DNA of 64,000 nt. Source: Anaeramoeba ignava. Taxonomy: Eukaryota; Metamonada; Anaeramoebidae. Under the pieces are notes generated by a model that did not search any database, was not told where the DNA came from, and saw only the letters and a list, made by a program, of their open reading frames with translations. Location: positions 580,501-644,500 of the forward strand of contig JAPDFW010000070.1 of assembly GCA_028826165.1 (NCBI GenBank), in the 5' to 3' direction. Position numbers and translations under genes: made by a program. Positions within the stretch are counted from its first letter, which is position 1; each line of letters opens with the position of its first letter. This document shows, one piece after another, positions 31,876 to 44,200 of the stretch.

Positions 31876-34678
31876 TTAAATGAAAGAATTTGATTTAGAA
31901 GTTGTTTTTGGTTGTTGTGTATTTGATTGAGTTTGATTCCAAAATTGATTTTGTTGAGTATTTTGTTGAGTATTTTGTTGTTGAGTATTTTGAGTTTGAT
32001 TCCAAAATTGATTTTGATTTTGATTTTGATTTTGATTTTGATTTTGATTTTGCATTTGTTGCATTTGTTGCATTCTTTGCATTTGTTGTAATTGTTGCAT
32101 TTGTTGCATTTGTTGCATTTGTTGCATTTGTTGAAGTTGTTGTAATTGTTGAGGTGAAAGATTTGAAAATTGTTGATTTCCAAATCCTCCAGTATTAAAA
32201 CCACCTCCAGTATTAAATCCTCCTCCAGTATTAAAACCACCACCTGTATTAAATCCTCCTGTATTAAAACCACCACCAGTATTAAATCCTCCACCAGTAT
32301 TAAACCCTCCAGTATTAAAACCACCTCCAGTATTAAAACCACCTCCAGTATTAAAACCACCTCCTGTAAGTGCATTTCTAACTCTATTCCATCCAAATCC
32401 AGTTGTTGTACTTTCTCCTCCAAATTCTGTTACTAAATCTTTAAGTGCATTGATCTTATTATTTCCTAATCCACTTTGTTGTATAAAATCTTGTTGTTGA
32501 TTTTGTTGTTGATTTTGTTGTTGATTTTGTTGTTGTTGTTGTTGTTGGAATTGTAGTTGTTGTTGTTGTTGTAGTTGTTGTTCTTGTTGTTGTTGTTTTT
32601 GTGTAAATGATGTATCTAATCCTAATGAAAGCATTTCATCAATTAAAAGTCCTCCTTTTTTAATTTAATAATTTTTATTTTGTTTTTAAATAAATTAATA
32701 AATAAATTAAATAAAATAAATAAATAAATAAATTTATTACCAGAATTTGGTTTTTTAACTTCAACTTGTGGTTGTTCTGTTTGAATTAATGATTCTACTT
32801 TTGTTTCTTCTTGTTTGTGTTGTTTTTTTATTGGTTTTTTTATTGGTTTTTTTATTGGTTTTTTGTTGTGTTTTGATTTATGTGATTTTTTAACATAATT
32901 ATCACTATCACTATCACTATCATTATCACTATTATCATCATCACTATCCTTATCATCATCATCACTATCATCTCCAACTACAACTCTTGGTTTTGATGTT
33001 GGTTTTTTTAAATTAAATCTTTTCGGACTTCTTGGTTTTGTAGAAAGTTTTAAACTTGTTTTTTTACGAGGAACTTCATCTTGTACTTCATTTTCATCAT
33101 CTTCTTCATGATGTTTATGTGATTTCTTTTTAGCAAACCATCTGTTCTCATATTTATTATTAAAATTATTTATAAATTATTATTAAATTTATTATTAAAA
33201 TTATTATTAAATTTATTATTAAAATTATTATTAAATTTATTATTAAAATTATTATTAAAATTATTATTAAATTTATTATTATAATTATTATTAAATTTGT
33301 TTATAAATTTATTATTAAAATTATTATTAAAATTATTATTAAATTTATTATTAAATTAATTATTAAAATTATTATTAAATTTATTATTAAAATTATTATT
33401 AAATTTATTATTAAAATTATTATTAAATTTATTATTAAAATTATTATTATAATTATTTTATAAATTTATTATTAAAAATTATTATTATTATTATTAAATT
33501 TATTATTAAATTTATTATAAATTTATTATTAAAATTATTAATAAAATTATTATTAAATTATTATTAAAATTTATTAATAAAATTATTATTAAATTTATTA
33601 TTAAAATTATTATTAAATTTATTATTAAATTATTATTAAATTTATTATTTAAATTTATTATTTATAAAATTATTATTAAAATTATTATTAAAATTATTAT
33701 TAAAATTATTATTAAATTTATTATTAAAAATTATTATTAAATTTATTATTAAATTTATTATTAAATTTATTATTAAATTTTTATTATTAAAATTATTATT
33801 AAATTTATTATTAAATTTATTATTAAATTTATTATTAAATTTATTATTAATTATTATTATTAAAATTATTATTAAATTTATTATTAAATTTATTATTAAA
33901 ATTATTATTAAAATTATTATTAAATTTTATTATTAAAATTATTATTAAAAAATTATTATTAAAATTATTATTAAAATTATTATTAAATTTATTATTAAAT
34001 TTATTATTAAAATTTATTATTAAAATTATTATTAAATTTATTATTATAATTATTATTAAAATTATTATTAAAATTATTATTAAAATTATTATTAAAATTA
34101 TTATTAAAATTATTTATAAATTTATTATTAAATGGTAAATTAGAAAACAAACCTTTTTTCTTGATATTTAAGTTTAATAAATTCTTTAATTTTATCAATT
34201 TCACCTGGTTGAGGTTTTTTAAATTTGCTTTCACTCCATTTTGATAAATATGTTTTACGATCAACTGCATTTCCTCCATTTTGAAGGCTTTTTATTTCTG
34301 AAGATGAAAAAGAAGCCATTGCAATACTTTTAACTCGATGTCCAAATGATCGACTTATTAATATTAATTTTATTAATTTTTATAATTTTATTAATTTTAA
34401 TAATATTTTTATAATAATTTTTACTGAATTCCACTGCAAATTGTACAAACAAATGTATTGAAATCTAAACATGCATAATTTGGACCCTTTTTTTTTTATT
34501 ATATTTAAAAAAATTTTTATTAATTTTTCTTTTATTTATTTTTATTTTTATTTTAAAAAATTTAAATTATAATTACTCTTTCATTACACATAGCACAAAA
34601 CTTATTTTCAGGACGACGAACAAGTTCACGAAGAATTTCTGTGTGTCTTTCATCAAGAGACTTTAATCTAACTGACAT
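31876..34678 (-). CDS. ArfGAP-domain protein, AGFG-like, copy A (514 aa, five exons)
   Basis: ArfGAP domains stimulate GTP hydrolysis by Arf GTPases in vesicle traffic. Exons on the - strand are 34577-34678, 34425-34486, 34153-34353, 32741-33141 and 31876-32654; the sum is 1,545 nt and every junction is GT-AG and in phase. The zinc finger is FCAMCNERGPNYACLDFNTF then VCTICSGIHRSFGHRVKSIA (CX2CX16CX2C, with the catalytic-type Arg in GIHR). KLKYQEKRWFAKKK closes the domain. The middle is charged (DDSDDDDKDSDDD and KKPIKK repeats). The tail has Q runs, GLGNNKINALKDLVTEFGG, tandem GGGFNT units and an M-Q-Q repeat. The FN/GF-rich tail resembles the FG-type region of AGFG1/Hrb, which acts in clathrin-mediated transport; this placement is from memory. 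It differs from copy B by Q-run length, the number of GGGFNT units and one S/P change near the C-terminus. Confidence 0.9.
33142..34152. repeat. TTATTATTAAAA satellite intron of ArfGAP copy A (1,011 nt)
   Basis: The intron lies between the codons QEK-AG and A-TGG (R-W). It is made of TTATTATTAAAATTA and TTATTATTAAATTTA units. The equivalent intron of copy B is 948 nt of the same word in reverse complement, so the two have changed length since the duplication. Confidence 0.93.
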
Positions 34679-34705
34679 TTATAATTAATTGATTAATTAA
34701 TAATA

Positions 34706-35235
34706 ATAATAATAAAAATAAAATTATTATAGGAAAAAGTTTTCTTGTTAACAGAAAAAAATTGAAAAATTGAAAAAGAGAAAAAGAGAAAAAGAGAAAA
34801 AGAGAAAAAGAGAAAAAGAAATTTAGAAACAAACAAAAACAAAAATAATAAGGAAAAAAATGAAAAAAATGAAAAAAAAAATGAAAAAAACTTTTTTTTG
34901 ATGTTTTGTTTTGTTTTGTTTTGTTGTTTATTTTTTAATTGAGAACTTAAAATTAAGAAAAGAAAAAAGAAAGGAGAAAAAAAAAATATTTTATTTAATT
35001 TTTTCTTCTTTTGATCGAATTTTTATTATTTTTTTAATTCCCAATCTAAAACTAAATCTAAAACTAAAACTAAAACTAAATCTAAAACTGAATTTAAAAC
35101 TAAAACTAAATCTAAAACTGAATTTAATTTAATTTAATTTAATTTAATTATTTTTTTATTTTTTTATTTTTCATTTTTCATTTTTTTTGCTTTTTTATTT
35201 TATTTTATTTTATTTTTTTCAAGTATTGAAAAACT
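34706..35235. other. Intergenic region between the ArfGAP copy A and multi-C2 genes, divergent starts
   Basis: No gene is supported. It contains GAAAAA runs, an AAACTAAATCTA repeat (35045-35120), TTTAA repeats and TTTTA runs. As the two flanking genes start on opposite strands it may hold a shared promoter, but no element is recognisable. Confidence 0.55.
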
Positions 35236-38200
35236 ATGTGGAAAGTTGATTTGATCATTATCAAAAGCAACTTTGAACAAGATTTATGTGAGCCATATTG
35301 TAGTTTTGTTCACAAAGGAACAACTTACAAAACAGACATCGATCACGAGACAAACACACCAAGATGGAATAAAAAATTCACATTAAATGGAGAAGCAGAA
35401 ACGTTCCAAAACCTTCGATTCGAAGTATGCAAATCACAACGGCCAAGAGACGGATATATTGGCACAGCAACAATTTCGTTATTAAGACAAGTGAAGCAAA
35501 AAGGAGTCGAAAAAGGAATTGAACATAAACCGTTAGATTTATTGAATGTACTTCCGCTTTATGAACAGAAAAAAGAAGGCTATTCACCAGGACCAATGAC
35601 AGGAACAGTTAAGATCCGCACAATCATCACCTTCCAAAATGATATTCCAGAATGGCACGAATTAACAAAAACAGAAATTTATGGACAAATCCCCCCAAAA
35701 GAAAATCAACGTCAAATGTCAATTTCTGTAGCTGTCAGAAAGGCAAAGGAAATTGTTATGGCAAGTAGCAAAAACGAAACGGCAAATTCGCTTGTCAAAA
35801 TTGAGTTTGGCAAAAAAACACTTTTTACAAAACCACAAAACGACACAAATTTCCCAAAATGGAACGAAAATTTCCAGTTTGTAACGGATATGAATGAATT
35901 CGCACCAAAAATGCATCTCGAGCTACGGGACACCAAAAGCGTACTTGGGGAACTGAACTTCAGCATATATGAACTTCTGCGCGAGAACTTCACAGAGAAA
36001 ACAGAATATGTGATACTAAAGTGGTTTGCGCTTCCGCAAGGGAAAATCAAACTTGGATTTCGGATCAATTTCGATGAAACAGTCGATTTCGAGTTCTTGC
36101 GCCAATTGTGTGGACTGAGCCCGTTTGTTCCACATCCACTTTTTGATCCTGAGCGAGACGAGAAGATCTGGGGATTGAGAATAACGGTATCAAAAGCCGT
36201 TGAGCTTCCGTGCAAAAAAGAATCATCGCTCGATCCGTACTGCAAATTTGCGATTGGAGAAAAGGTCTTCCAAACAACACCGCAGAAATCCACAGCAAAC
36301 CCTGTGTGGGAAGAGACTTTCATGGGAACAGATGAGTACACGAAGCTGAAACAGCTCAATGTGGAAATTTGGGACAAAAATCAAGTGACAAAAAGCACAG
36401 CCGTTGGAAATGTGAAAATTAAGCCTTATGCATTATTGCGCAAACGGGTTGGTGAAATCCGCAACGGCACAAGGATATTCAACTTCGAAGAGCAGTATCC
36501 AGTCACCCAGCACACAGACACACGCAAAGTCATTGGCGGAAAGCAAGGAACAGTTTATTTTACAATCAGAATAGAAATTCCGCCATTGGCGCACTTGGAT
36601 TCCGTTATCCGTCTTGTTGCGCCGCCAAGCGACCCTGAACCCAAGTTCTCTCTCACTGACGCAACCGCCTTTGGGCTTTCTCTCACCATTATCAAAGCAC
36701 AAGGTCTTCCTCCCGCTGATGTTTCAGGCTTTTCTGATCCTTACTGCAAAATACAGTTCCTCAAACGCATACCTCTTATAGAAACTCCCCCTTCTGCTCT
36801 CTCGCTGGACAATACTAACGCAATGCTTCCTTCCCAGCAAACACCCCCAAAAAATGAAACTGATCCTGTTATAAAAACAGGCCCTAAATTTATGGATCCG
36901 AAAAAATTCGCAAAAACAACCCAAAAAAAAATGAAAGCGACTCAGAAACAACTGAAAAAGCAGATGAAGCTCGACAAAAAGGAGCAGAAGAAGAAACAGA
37001 AACAACAAGCCAAGGAGGAAAAGAAGACGAAAAAGGGGAACGAACTTAAAACGAAAGTCATCAAAAAAACACTGAATCCGACATGGAACGAAACATTCCA
37101 GCACCAAGGCACATTGGATAGTGCGACGAAGATTTTGATCACAATAATCGATTGGGATCGGTTTTCCTCAGACGATTTTCTCGGCACAGTAGAACTTGGG
37201 ATTAAGAAACTATTCAGGAAATCTTATGTTGATGGAAAACATATTTTTGTAACCACAGAATGGTTCGATATTCGCGGAAAACCTGACCCTAAACACGGTG
37301 GCTACAGCGCTGGCGGGAAGCTTAAACTTCGTCTCCAACTTGAGCTCTCTCCATCGCTGTTGCCAGATCAAGCAGCAAGACTACTTGGGATTGTGAAGAC
37401 TGAACCACCGAGAAGAATGCCTGAAGCACGCGAAAAAAAACCAACGGATTGGGGTCTTGTGATGACTTTCAAACGGGCAGAGAACTTGCCTTCCGCAGAT
37501 ATATCGGGCTTCTCGGATCCTTTTTGTATCTTTGATTTAACGCCGCTCAAAAAATTCAAAACAAGCGTTTGCAAAAAAACGCTGCATCCAGAATGGAACG
37601 AGACAATAACGCAATATGTGCCCAATGAATATTGCCGAAGTATTAAAATCAACGTGATGGATTGGGATCGGGCAAAGTCCAACGACCAACTGGGGTTTGC
37701 TAAGCTTCCAGTGTTCAATCTGCTCAGTAAAGTTTTCCAAGACAACCAACTTGTGTACAAATTCCACAACGTAGCGCTTCCCATTCGGCAGGATAAGAAC
37801 CCACGCACAGGAGTAAGACCAGATGCTGGAACTCTCTATATCTCACTTCGTGTCGAAATTCCCCAAAATGCGGATATTCTAGCTGTCAAACAAATGCTCG
37901 GTATTGTTCCTCCTCCTCAAATTTACACCCTCCCTTCAGACGAAGAGCTCTGGTCGGCAAGGATCACTATTCGTAAAGGAAACGGTCTTCGTTCAGGCGA
38001 TTTAAACGGTCTCAGCGATCCCTTCTGTCAGTTCTGTGTCGGCGGCAAGGAGTTCAAGACAAAAACAATCAAAAGCACTCTATATCCAATTTGGAACGAA
38101 TCTTTTGATCTCGTTTCTCTTGACTACGCTGATCTCCGCAAACTCAAGATTCTTTATTACGACTACGACAAATTCTCCAAGAACACTCTTCTCGGAACCG

Positions 38201-41200
38201 GAAAGCTGATCTGCGGCGATCTTGTCCGTTCCAATTTCCAAGAAAATCAGCGCATCTATTTCTTCAAACACATCGATGTCCCAATGTTTCCCCCGCTTCA
38301 CCACAAAAGAGGACAACTTCCTGCCAAAGGATCCATCTCTGTAAATATCCGTCTTGAAATACCTGCAAATACTCCTCTGCAGAAAATCATGAAATTCGCA
38401 GGTATGGAGAAGCCTCCGCCACGAAGAAAACTCCCTGTTGTCGATTCTAAATGCGCATTGAGAGTCTTTATCCGCAGGGCACGCGACCTTCCTTCTGCAG
38501 ACGTTATGGGCGCCAGCGATCCATACTGCACGTTCAAGATCGGCTCGTCAGAATTCAAGACTGAGATTATCAAAAATACTCTGCATCCCAAATGGAAACA
38601 GGAATTCATCATTCATGCCTCAATAGATGATCTCAAAAAACTGAAAATAAGCATCTGGGATTGGGACAGAGTCGGTAAAAACGATCTTCTCGGAAACTCC
38701 AAAATCAATATTGCGGATGAGATTTCTAAAAATTATGTCGAATTCACAAAAATATATGTCGTCAACTCATCACTTCCAGTTATGCCTCCAATTCATCCAA
38801 AATCAGGTCCTCAGCCACAACACGGCACGCTTGATATTTCCTTACGGCTCGAGTTTCATCCCGACTCGCAACCCTTAGAGATCAAGCAATATTGCGGTCT
38901 TGCTCCGCCTCCCTTCCGTTACAAAGTCCTCAACAAAGCAAAATCTTCGGATAAGAAAATTGTTGGTCTTTCAATCAAGGTTCACAGCGCAGCTAACATC
39001 CCCATTTCTGATGCTATTTCAGGTGCAAGCGATCCTTATTGTCATCTCAAATACATCGGAAAAGAATCAAAAACTAAAACTATCAAAACCTGTCTCTATC
39101 CTGTTTGGAAGGAAACTTTCTCCTTTTTCCCCACTTTTGAAGAACTCAAAAATTCAATTAAACTTGAAGTTTGGGATTGGGATAGAATCGGCAAAAACGA
39201 TTTTCTTGGAAGAGCCAAAGTTAGAATCCATCAATTAATTAAGAACATGATCCAAAACGGGAGATTGATTTATGAGGCGCCATACGAATCGCCAGTAAGA
39301 AAGTCAATAAACCCAAAGACAGGAGAACAATCAAATCAAGGCACAATCAGAGGCAAAATAAGAGTTGAATTTCCTGAAAATACAGAGTTTGAAGAGCTAC
39401 AGATGATCTGCGGTTTTATTCCTGAAAGACTTGACCGTATTTTACCTACTCAAAAAGACAAAATCGCAATTGCATTCAAAGTTAGTAAAGGAAGAAACAT
39501 TCCAATTTCTGATACAATTTCAGGTGCAAGCGATCCATATTGTCAATTCAAACATGGTGGAAAAGAATTCAAAACCAAAACAATTAAATCATCTCTTTAT
39601 CCAAGTTGGAAAGAAACATTTGTTTTACATTTAAGTTCTGAAGAACTCAAAAATTCAATTAAACTTGAAGTTTGGGATTGGGATAGAGTTGGTAAAAACG
39701 ATTTCCTTGGAAGAGCCAAAGTTAGAATTCATCAATTAATCAAGAATATGATTGAAGATGGAAAATTAATTTACAAAGCCACATACGAATCACCAATAAG
39801 AGAACCAATAAATCCCAAAACAGGGCAACAACTAAATCATGGAACAATACTTGGAAGGATAAGAGTTGAATTCCCTGAAAATACAAATTTAAATGAATTG
39901 AAAATGGCTTGTGGAATTATTCCTGAAAGATTAAAATACATTTTGCCTCATCAGGAAAACAAAATCGCAATTGCATTCAAAGTTAGTAAAGGGAAAAACA
40001 TTCCAATTTCTGATACACTTTCAGGTGCAAGTGATCCATATTGTCAATTCAAACATGGAGGAAAAGAATTTAAAACCAAAACAATCAAATCATCTCTTTA
40101 TCCAAGTTGGAAAGAAACATTTGTTTTACATTTAAGTTCTGAAGAATTCAAAAATTCAGTTAAACTTGAAGTTTGGGATTGGGATAGAGTTGGTAAAAAC
40201 GATTTTATTGGAAGAGCCAAAGTTAGAATTCATCAATTAATCAAGAATATGATTGAAGATGGAAAATTAATTTACAAAGCAGCATATGAATCACCAATAA
40301 GACTTCCAATAAATCCCAAAACAGGAGAACAACCAAATCATGGAACAATACTTGGAAGGATAAGAATTGAATTCCCTGAAAATACAGATTTAAATGGATT
40401 ACAAATGGCTTGTGGAATTATTCCTGAAGTATTGAAATATCAATTACCAACTCAAAAAAACAAAATCGCAATTGCATTTAAAGTTAGTAAAGGAAAAACA
40501 TTCCAATTTCTGATACACTTTCAGGATCAAGTGATCCATATTGTCAATTCAAACATGGTGGAAAAGAATTCAAAACCAAAACCATTAAATCATCTCTTTA
40601 TCCAAGTTGGAAAGAAACATTTGTTTTGCATTCAAATTTTGAAGAATTCAAAAAATCAGTTAAACTTGAAGTTTGGGATTGGGATAGAGTTGGTAAAAAT
40701 GATTTTATTGGAATTGCCAAAGTTAGAATTCATCAATTAATCAAGAATATGATTGAAGATGGAAAATACATTTACAAAGCAGCATATGAATCACCAATAA
40801 GACTTCCAATAAATCCCAAAACAGGAGAACAACCAAATCATGGAACAATACTTGGAAGAATAAGAATTGAGTTTCCTGAGAATACAAATTTCAAAGATTT
40901 GCAAATGGCTTGTGGAATTATTCCTGAAAGATTGAAATACGAATTATCTCATCAAAAAGATAAAATTGCAATTTCATTGAAAATTAGTAAAGGGAAAAAC
41001 ATTCCAATTTCTGATACACTTTCAGGATCAAGTGATCCATATTGTCAATTTAAACAAGGAGAAAAAGAATTTAAAACCAAAACCATTAAATCATCTCTTT
41101 ATCCAATTTGGAAAGAATATTTCACTTTTCATTTAAGTTTGGAAGAATTGAAACATTCAATTAAATTACAAGTTTGGGATTGGGATAGAGTTGGTAAAAA

Positions 41201-44200
41201 TGATTTTATTGGAATTGCAAAAGTTAGAATTCATCAATTAATTAAGAATATGATTGAAGATCAAAAGTTAATTTACAAAGCAACATACGAATCACCAATA
41301 AGACAACCAATTAACCAAAAAACAGGAGAACAACCAAATCATGGAACAATATTTGGAAGATTAAGAGTTGAATTACCAGAAACAACTGATTTTAATGAAC
41401 TGAAGATTGCTTGTGGAGTAATTCCTGAAGTATTGAAATATCAATTACCAGTTGAAAAAAACAAAATTGCAATTTCATTGAAAATTAGTAAAGGAAGAAA
41501 TATTCCAATAGCAGATATTTCAGGAGCAAGTGATCCTTATTGCCAATTCAAACAAGGAGAACAAGAATTTAAAACCAAAACCATTAAATCATCTCTTTTC
41601 CCAGTTTGGAAAGAATATTTCACTTTTCATTTAAGTTTTGAAGAATTCAAAAAATCAGTTAAACTTGAAGTTTGGGATTGGGATAGAGTTGGTAAAAATG
41701 ATTTCCTTGGACTTGCAAAAGTTAGAATTAATCAATTAATAAAGAATATGATTGAAGATCAAAAGTTTATTTATCAAACAACATACGAATCACCAATAAG
41801 ACAACCAATAAATCCCAAAACAGGAGAACAACTATATCATGGAACACTATTTGGAAGATTAAGAATTGAATTACCAGATAATACAAATTTCACTGAATTG
41901 AAAATGGCTTGTGGAATAATTACTCAAAGATTGAAATACGAATTACCATCTCAAGAAAATAAAATTGCAATTTCATTGAAAATTAGTAAAGGAAGAAATA
42001 TTCCAATAGCAGATATTTCAGGAGCAAGTGATCCCTTTTGCGAATTTAAACAAGGAGAAAAAGAATTTAAAACCAAAACAGTTAAATCTTCACTTTATCC
42101 AATTTGGAAAGAATATTTCACTTTTCATTTAAGTTTTGAAGAATTAAAACATTCAATTAAATTACAAGTTTGGGATTGGGATCGACTTAAAAAAAATGAT
42201 TTCCTTGGAATTGCGAAAGTTAGAATCAATCAATTAATGAAAAATATAATTGAAGATGGAAGATTAATTTATCAAACAACATATGAATCACCAATAAGAC
42301 AACCAATTAATCCCAAAACAGGAGAACAACCAAATCATGGAACAATATTTGGAAGATTAAGAATTGAATTACCAGAAACAACTGATTTTAATGAATTACA
42401 AATGGCTTGTGGAATTATTCCTGAAGTATTGAAATATAAATTACCATCTCAAGAAAACAAAATTGCAATTTCATTGAAAATTAGTAAAGGAAGAAATGTT
42501 CCAATAGCAGATATTTCAGGAGCAAGTGATCCTTATTGTCAATTTAAACAAGGAGAAAAAGAATTCAAAACCAAAACAATTAAATCATCTCTTTTCCCAA
42601 TTTGGAAAGAATATTTCACTTTAAATTTAAGTTTTGAAGAATTAAAACATTCAATTAAATTACAAGTTTGGGATTGGGATCGACTTAAAAAAAATGATTT
42701 CCTTGGAATTGCCAAAGTTAGAATTAATCAATTAATTAAGAATATGATTGAAGAAGGGAAATTAATTTACAAAACAACATATGAATCACCAATAAGAGAA
42801 CCAATAAATCAAAAAACAGGAGAACAACCAAATCATGGAACAATATTTGGAAGATTAAGAGTTGAATTACCAGAAACAACTGATTTTAATGAATTACAGA
42901 TGATTTGTGGAATTATTCCTGAAGTATTAAGATATCAATTACCAGCTCAAGAAAACAAAATTGCAATTTCATTCAAAATTAGTAAAGGAAGAAATATTCC
43001 AATAGCAGATATCACAGGAGCAAGTGATCCATATTGTCAATTTAAACAAGGAGAAAAAGAATTCAAAACCAAAACAATTAAAACATCTCTTTTCCCAAGT
43101 TGGAAAGAATATTTTACTTTATATTTCAGTTTTGAAGAACTTATGCATTCAATTAAATTACAAGTTTGGGATTGGGATAGAGTCACAAAAAATGATTTCC
43201 TTGGAATTGCCAAAGTTAGAATCAATCAATTAATCAAAAATATGATTGAAGAAGGGAAATTAATTTACAAAACAACATATGAATCACCAATAAGACAACC
43301 AATTAATCCCAAAACAGGATCACAAACGAATCATGGAACAATATTTGGAAGATTAAGAGTTGAATTGCCAGAAACAACTGATTTTAATGAATTAAAAATG
43401 GTTTGTGGAATAATTCCTGAAGTATTGAAATATAAATTACCAGCTCAAGAAAACAAAATTGCAATTTCATTGAAAATTAGTAAAGGAAGAAATGTTCCAA
43501 TAGCAGATACTTTCTCACATTTAAGTGATCCATATTGTCAATTCAAACAAGGAGAAAAAGAATTTAAAACCAAAACAATCAAATCTTCACTTTATCCAAT
43601 TTGGAAAGAATATTTTACTTTATATTTAAGTTTTGAAGAATTAAAACATTCAATTAAATTACAAGTTTGGGATTGGGATCGAGCTAAAAAAGATGATTTC
43701 CTTGGAATTGCGAAAGTTAGAATTAATCAAATAATAAAGAATATGTTTGAAGAAGGGAAATTAATTTACAAAACAACATATGAATCACCAATAAGAGAAC
43801 CAATAAATCCCAAAACAGGAGAAGAGCCATATCATGGAACAATATTTGGAAGATTAAGAGTTGAATTGCCAGAAACAACTGATTTCAGAGAATTGAAAAT
43901 GGTTTGTGGAATTATTCCTGAAAGATTAAAATATGAGTTGCCACCTCAAGAAAACAAAATTGCAATTTCATTAAAAATTAGTAAAGGAAGAAATGTTCCA
44001 ATAGCAGATACTTTCTCACATTTAAGTGATCCATATTGTCAATTCAAACAAGGAGAAAAAGAATACAAAACCAAAACAATTAAATCTTCACTTTATCCAA
44101 TTTGGAAAGAATATTTTACTTTATATTTAAGTTTTGAAGAATTAAAACATTCAATTAAATTACAAGTTTGGGATTGGGATAGAGCTAAAAAAGATGATTT

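Larger units (their letters stand above)
31850..34705. repeat. Left arm of a 2.8-kb inverted duplication
   Basis: This arm is the reverse complement of 49838-52655. Homology starts about 25 bases upstream of the ArfGAP start codon (TTATTAATCAATTAATTATA) and ends in the TTTCATTTAAATTC tract just after the stop codon. It therefore spans one complete gene with all its introns and little else. Exons are almost identical between arms. Length differences sit in Q runs, GGGFNT units and the satellite intron. The arms are separated by about 15.1 kb. Confidence 0.93.

Noticed and set aside
31902-32436. + strand ORFs (98 and 88 aa, Ser/Thr/Ile-rich) inside ArfGAP copy A, and their mirror images in copy B
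   Set aside because: They are antisense to confirmed exon 5 and occur only because of the Q and GGGFNT repeats.
34911-35132. 73-aa + strand ORF upstream of the multi-C2 gene
   Set aside because: Low complexity (KLKLNLK repeats from AAACTAAATCTA), no conserved features, and composition like the surrounding intergenic DNA.
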